Positions 61,068 through 64,000 of a stretch of DNA of 64,000 nucleotides are shown here, one piece after another. The stretch's first letter is position 1, and each line of letters opens with the position of its first letter. The notes under the pieces were generated by a model. That model searched no databases and had not been told where the DNA came from. It saw only the letters and a list, made by a program, of their open reading frames with translations. The position numbers and the translations under genes are program-made. The DNA comes from Clostridium sp. (GTDB taxonomy: Bacteria; Bacteroidota; Bacteroidia; Bacteroidales; Muribaculaceae): contig JAMPBQ010000002.1 of the NCBI GenBank assembly GCA_023666615.1, positions 1-64,000 on the forward strand. The letters are read 5' to 3'.

Positions 61068-61087
61068 CATATCAAAATCTTTCGAAA

Positions 61088-62281
61088 ATGCTAAAATACC
61101 TCATTATCCCCGCCATCTGCCTTGGCGTCGCCTCCCCGGCCTTCGCCGATGAGCCTGCTGATTCTGTCGAAGGCTTCGTATTCACTGACGTAATCACAAT
61201 CCCCACAACTTCCGTGAAGGACCAAAACAAGTCCGGCACTTGCTGGTGCTTCTGCGGCACCGGATTCTTTGAAAACGAAATCCGGCGCATCAAGGGCGAT
61301 TCCCTCGACCTATCCGAGATGCTCACAGTGCGCCGCTGCTATGAGGACAAGGCCGACCGCTATGTCCGCAATTACGGCGACGTGAATTTCTCCCCCGGCG
61401 GCTCGGTGCTTGACGTAGCCCACGCCTGGAAAAAGTACGGCGTGGTGCCCGAAGAGGCATATCCCGGCCTTTCTTACGGCGAGGACGGCCACGTGCATGG
61501 CGAGCTCAACGACATGATGGCCGCCATGCTTAAGGTGGTGAAGTCTAAGCCAAACAAGAAGATATCCACCGCTTGGCGTCCGGCTCTCAATGGCGTCCTT
61601 GACGCCTATTTCGGCCCCGTGCCCGAAACATTCACCTACAAAGGAAAGACCTATACTCCGCAATCCTACGCCCAAAGCCTCGGCGTAAACGTGGACGACT
61701 ATGTTGGGTTCACATCCTTCACGCATCATCCTTTCTATGAGGAATTCATCCTTGAAATCCCCGACAACTGGCTCAATGCCTCCTACATGAACGTTCCCCT
61801 TGACGACATGAAGGCCATCGTTGACAACGCCCTTGAGAATGGCTACACCGTGGCCTGGGCCGCCGACGTCAGCGAGGAAGGGTTCAAGTGGTACGACGGC
61901 GTTGCCCTCATGCCAAGGGAAAAGACCGAGGCTGACCTGCAGGGCACCGAGCTCTCTCGCTGGGTGAAGCTTTCCGACAAGGAGCGCCACGCCGAAACCT
62001 ACAAGTTCAACGGACCGGTGGCTGAAATCAACGTCACTCAGGATTCGCGCCAAGCGATGTTCGACAGCCAGGAGACTACCGACGACCACGGCATGATTAT
62101 TGAAGGCGTGGCCACTGACCAGCAGGGCAACCGCTACTACAAGGTAAAGAACTCCTGGAACACAAACCAAAAGTACGACGGCTACATCTACGTTTCCGAG
62201 CCATATTTCCTGGCGAAGACAATGGACATCTACGTCCACAAGGACGCCGTGCCCTCAGCCATAGCGAAGAAACTCAAATAA
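61088..62281 (+). CDS. Secreted C1-family cysteine peptidase (bleomycin-hydrolase/PepC type)
   Basis: 397 residues. Signal peptide MLKYLIIPAICLGVASPAFA. The papain-like triad is visible: Gln and Cys in VKDQNKSGTCWCFCGTGFFE, His in DDHGMIIEGVATD, Asn in YKVKNSWNT. The layout matches the C1B bleomycin hydrolase / aminopeptidase C family, which is normally cytoplasmic; the signal peptide indicates a periplasmic or exported version, as often seen in Bacteroidales. Probably trims peptides. Confidence 0.92.
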   Translation: MLKYLIIPAICLGVASPAFADEPADSVEGFVFTDVITIPTTSVKDQNKSGTCWCFCGTGFFENEIRRIKGDSLDLSEMLTVRRCYEDKADRYVRNYGDVNFSPGGSVLDVAHAWKKYGVVPEEAYPGLSYGEDGHVHGELNDMMAAMLKVVKSKPNKKISTAWRPALNGVLDAYFGPVPETFTYKGKTYTPQSYAQSLGVNVDDYVGFTSFTHHPFYEEFILEIPDNWLNASYMNVPLDDMKAIVDNALENGYTVAWAADVSEEGFKWYDGVALMPREKTEADLQGTELSRWVKLSDKERHAETYKFNGPVAEINVTQDSRQAMFDSQETTDDHGMIIEGVATDQQGNRYYKVKNSWNTNQKYDGYIYVSEPYFLAKTMDIYVHKDAVPSAIAKKLK

Positions 62282-62344
62282 CCCATCCGCGAAGCGAATG
62301 AATCTGTTTCGTTGAGTGAGGCAGCTTGCTGCCCCCCCCGCTCG

Positions 62345-64000
62345 TCAAAGTATCGTAAACCTGGCAAACTTCAGCAGCAGGGTCTTAACATCCACATTGT
62401 CAAACCGCACCCTGATCTTCGCATCGGGCTGGCTCGTGTCAACATCGATGATTGTGCCCTTGCCAAAGCGCGAATGTTCTATGCGCATGCCTTCCTCCAG
62501 TTCGCCCGGCGTATGCGTTTCGCCGGCGCTCATGCCGAAGGCCGGCGCCTGCGGCCGCTTTGCTCCAATGCCAAAAGATGGCGTGGGAATGGCCGAGGTC
62601 GCCGAGGCCGGGCGCCTGGGCGATACGGGGGAGTGGAACGACGCCCTCGCCTTGGATATCATGTCGGCCTGAGTGGGAATGGTGCCCTTGGTGAACTCAA
62701 GCCATTTGCTGTCAATGTCCTGAAGGAATCTTGACGGCTTGGTGGCCGCTGTCATGCCATTGCGGAATCGCGACGACGCGTAGGTCATCATGCAGAATCT
62801 TTTGGCTCGAGTTATCGCCACATACAGAAGCCGCCTCTCCTCCTCAATCTCCATGGGATTGTCCATGCTCATTGCCGATGGCATCAGCTCTTCCTCAACC
62901 CCCACGATAAAGATGTTGCCAAATTCCAGCCCCTTGGCCGCGTGTATAGTCATTAGCGTCACCTTGTCTTGCCCGCTTTCGTCCGACGCGTCCTGATCGG
63001 TCGCAAGCGATACCTGCTGCAAAAATTGGGGCATCATCACCTCTTCCGCCAGGCCCTCCTCCAGCTTGCCGGCCACGTATTCCTGCACGCCGTTGAGAAG
63101 CTCTTGCAGGTTCTCCTGCTTCGATACGCTTTCGGGCGTGCGGTCGGAAATGAGCATGGACAGAAGCCGAGTGTCCGCCACTATCTTCTTTGCTGTTTCG
63201 TAGGCGTCGCGCCCTTCCGTGTTGTAATCGATAAAGCCCTGTATCAGCTGGCGGAAGGCGTCGAGCTTGGCTGTCGTGCCCTTGTTTATGTCTATGCCGT
63301 AGCGCAAGGGGTCGGACATAGCCTCCCACATGCTCACGCTGTTGCTGATCGCTGCCGACGATATTTTCCGCACAGTGGTTTCGCCTATGCCCCTGGCGGG
63401 GAAATTGATTATGCGCTTAAGCGATTCATCGTCATGCGGATTTATCGAAAGCCTGAAATACGCAACGGCGTCCTTGATTTCCTTTCGCTGATAAAATGAC
63501 AGGCCGCCATAGATGCGGTAGGGGATGTTGCGCCGCCGCAGGGCCTCCTCCAGCACGCGGCTCTGTGCGTTGGTGCGGTAAAGAATCGCAAATTCCTCGT
63601 AGCTGTCGCCGGTCTTCATCTTTTGCTGCGATATGCGGTTGGAGACGAGGAAAGCCTCTTCAAAATCGCTGTAGCTTTTCACCACTTCGATGCGGTCGCC
63701 GGGGGAGTTGCGCGAGAAAACTCGCTTGGGTATTTGCTCTTTGTTCTTTTCAATCAGCGAGTTAGCTGCGTTTATTATATTCTGCGTCGAACGGTAGTTC
63801 TGTTCCAACTTGTTGATTGTCAAGTTGGGATATGCCTTCTTTAGATTGAGGATATTGCGTATGTTGGCCCCGCGGAACGAGTAGATGCTCTGCGCGTCGT
63901 CGCCCACTACGCAGAGGTTTCCGCTTTCTTGCGTAAGGAGCGACACGATCGAGTGCTGCGCGAAATTGGTATCCTGGTACTCATCCACCAGCACATAGCG
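62345..64000 (-). CDS. UvrD/PcrA-type superfamily 1 helicase (5' part outside window)
   Basis: The last 551 codons of a 3'-5' DNA helicase; the frame is open to the right edge, so Walker A lies outside. Visible motifs: II VLVDEYQDTN, III CVVGDDAQSIYSFRGA, IV LEQNYRST, V MTIHAAKGLEF, VI RRLLYVAITRAK. The C-terminus carries the Tudor-like segment GMRIEHSRFGKGTIIDVD typical of PcrA/UvrD. Acts in repair and in clearing replication obstacles. A C8 run lies just beyond the stop codon (62332-62339). Confidence 0.95.
   Translation of the reverse strand, partial: RYVLVDEYQDTNFAQHSIVSLLTQESGNLCVVGDDAQSIYSFRGANIRNILNLKKAYPNLTINKLEQNYRSTQNIINAANSLIEKNKEQIPKRVFSRNSPGDRIEVVKSYSDFEEAFLVSNRISQQKMKTGDSYEEFAILYRTNAQSRVLEEALRRRNIPYRIYGGLSFYQRKEIKDAVAYFRLSINPHDDESLKRIINFPARGIGETTVRKISSAAISNSVSMWEAMSDPLRYGIDINKGTTAKLDAFRQLIQGFIDYNTEGRDAYETAKKIVADTRLLSMLISDRTPESVSKQENLQELLNGVQEYVAGKLEEGLAEEVMMPQFLQQVSLATDQDASDESGQDKVTLMTIHAAKGLEFGNIFIVGVEEELMPSAMSMDNPMEIEEERRLLYVAITRAKRFCMMTYASSRFRNGMTAATKPSRFLQDIDSKWLEFTKGTIPTQADMISKARASFHSPVSPRRPASATSAIPTPSFGIGAKRPQAPAFGMSAGETHTPGELEEGMRIEHSRFGKGTIIDVDTSQPDAKIRVRFDNVDVKTLLLKFARFTIL

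Larger units (their letters stand above)
60597..61087. other. Repeat-rich divergent spacer
   Basis: Between the surface-protein and C1-peptidase genes. It holds the two promoters, a 107-bp tandem repeat with hairpins (60774-60974) and a 9-bp tandem repeat (61004-61030). No coding sequence was found. Confidence 0.7.

Noticed and set aside
61310..62239. Minus-strand open frame of 309 codons opposite the C1 peptidase
   Set aside because: The peptidase has a signal peptide and a full catalytic triad; the opposite frame shows no motif.
62332..62339. C8 run near the helicase stop codon
   Set aside because: It lies in the spacer outside both genes, so slippage would not change a protein.
1..64000. 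tRNA, rRNA and riboswitches
   Set aside because: No cloverleaf, rRNA or known riboswitch pattern was recognised in the spacers by eye; a covariance search would be decisive.

Overview
The window looks like chromosomal DNA of a gut Bacteroidales bacterium, most likely Muribaculaceae-like. The signs are repeated promoters of the Bacteroidota type (TTTG, 19-20 bp, TAnnTTTG), SusC-like TonB receptors, a BlaI/M56 pair with a TonB tail, DUF4922 and YtxH genes, a type IIIK phosphoglycerate dehydrogenase and a large surface protein with a sorting-type C-terminus. The genus is inference. No rRNA, tRNA, CRISPR array, IS element or prophage was recognised.

Layout. 1-6171: 3' part of a capsule/exopolysaccharide operon (glycosyltransferases, a PglC-type initiating phosphoglycosyltransferase, a PglD-type acetyltransferase and a PglE-type aminotransferase). 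A glycosyltransferase is out of frame at a C10 tract, the aminotransferase is out of frame by one extra C, and an A+T-rich HNH-nuclease-like gene sits between the D and E functions. 6412-14185: an envelope/regulatory island with a small membrane protein, a small barrel protein, two paralogous plug-barrel receptors sharing an unusual SAIL tail, a lipoprotein, a HigBA-like toxin-antitoxin pair, and a membrane-spanning regulator with a C-terminal OmpR-type winged helix. Three helically phased GTCAGA direct repeats lie between that regulator and the second receptor. 14324-22659 (minus): gdhA, then a GT2 - DUF4922 - SpoIID operon next to a large secreted amidase. 22883-39202: a DUF1703-type ATPase/nuclease, a Spy-like protein, a TonB receptor with a lipoprotein, pheT, yebC, a polyferredoxin, a GtrB-like glycosyltransferase, prmA and a small YtxH/holin-X envelope-stress cluster. 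39372-41402: serC-serA. 41516-43356: BlaI plus an M56-plug-TonB chimera under twin palindromic operators. 44911-53469: a nine-gene efflux/ABC operon with its own YtrA-type GntR repressor and a matching dyad at the promoter, ending in a MacA-MacB-TolC-like set. 53684-64000: dnaB flanked by composite hairpin repeats, a tiny winged-helix protein, a 1500-residue secreted protein carrying a G9 tract, a secreted C1 peptidase and the 3' part of a UvrD/PcrA helicase.

The least explained signals are: (i) the regulator/receptor pair with phased repeats and the shared SAIL tail; (ii) short 7-bp tandem repeats sitting just upstream of start codons in the sense direction at five places, with related 8- and 9-bp arrays elsewhere; (iii) composite hairpin repeats whose stems differ but stay paired while a TTAACC linker is kept; (iv) two long poly-C/G tracts in surface-related genes, which look like contingency loci.
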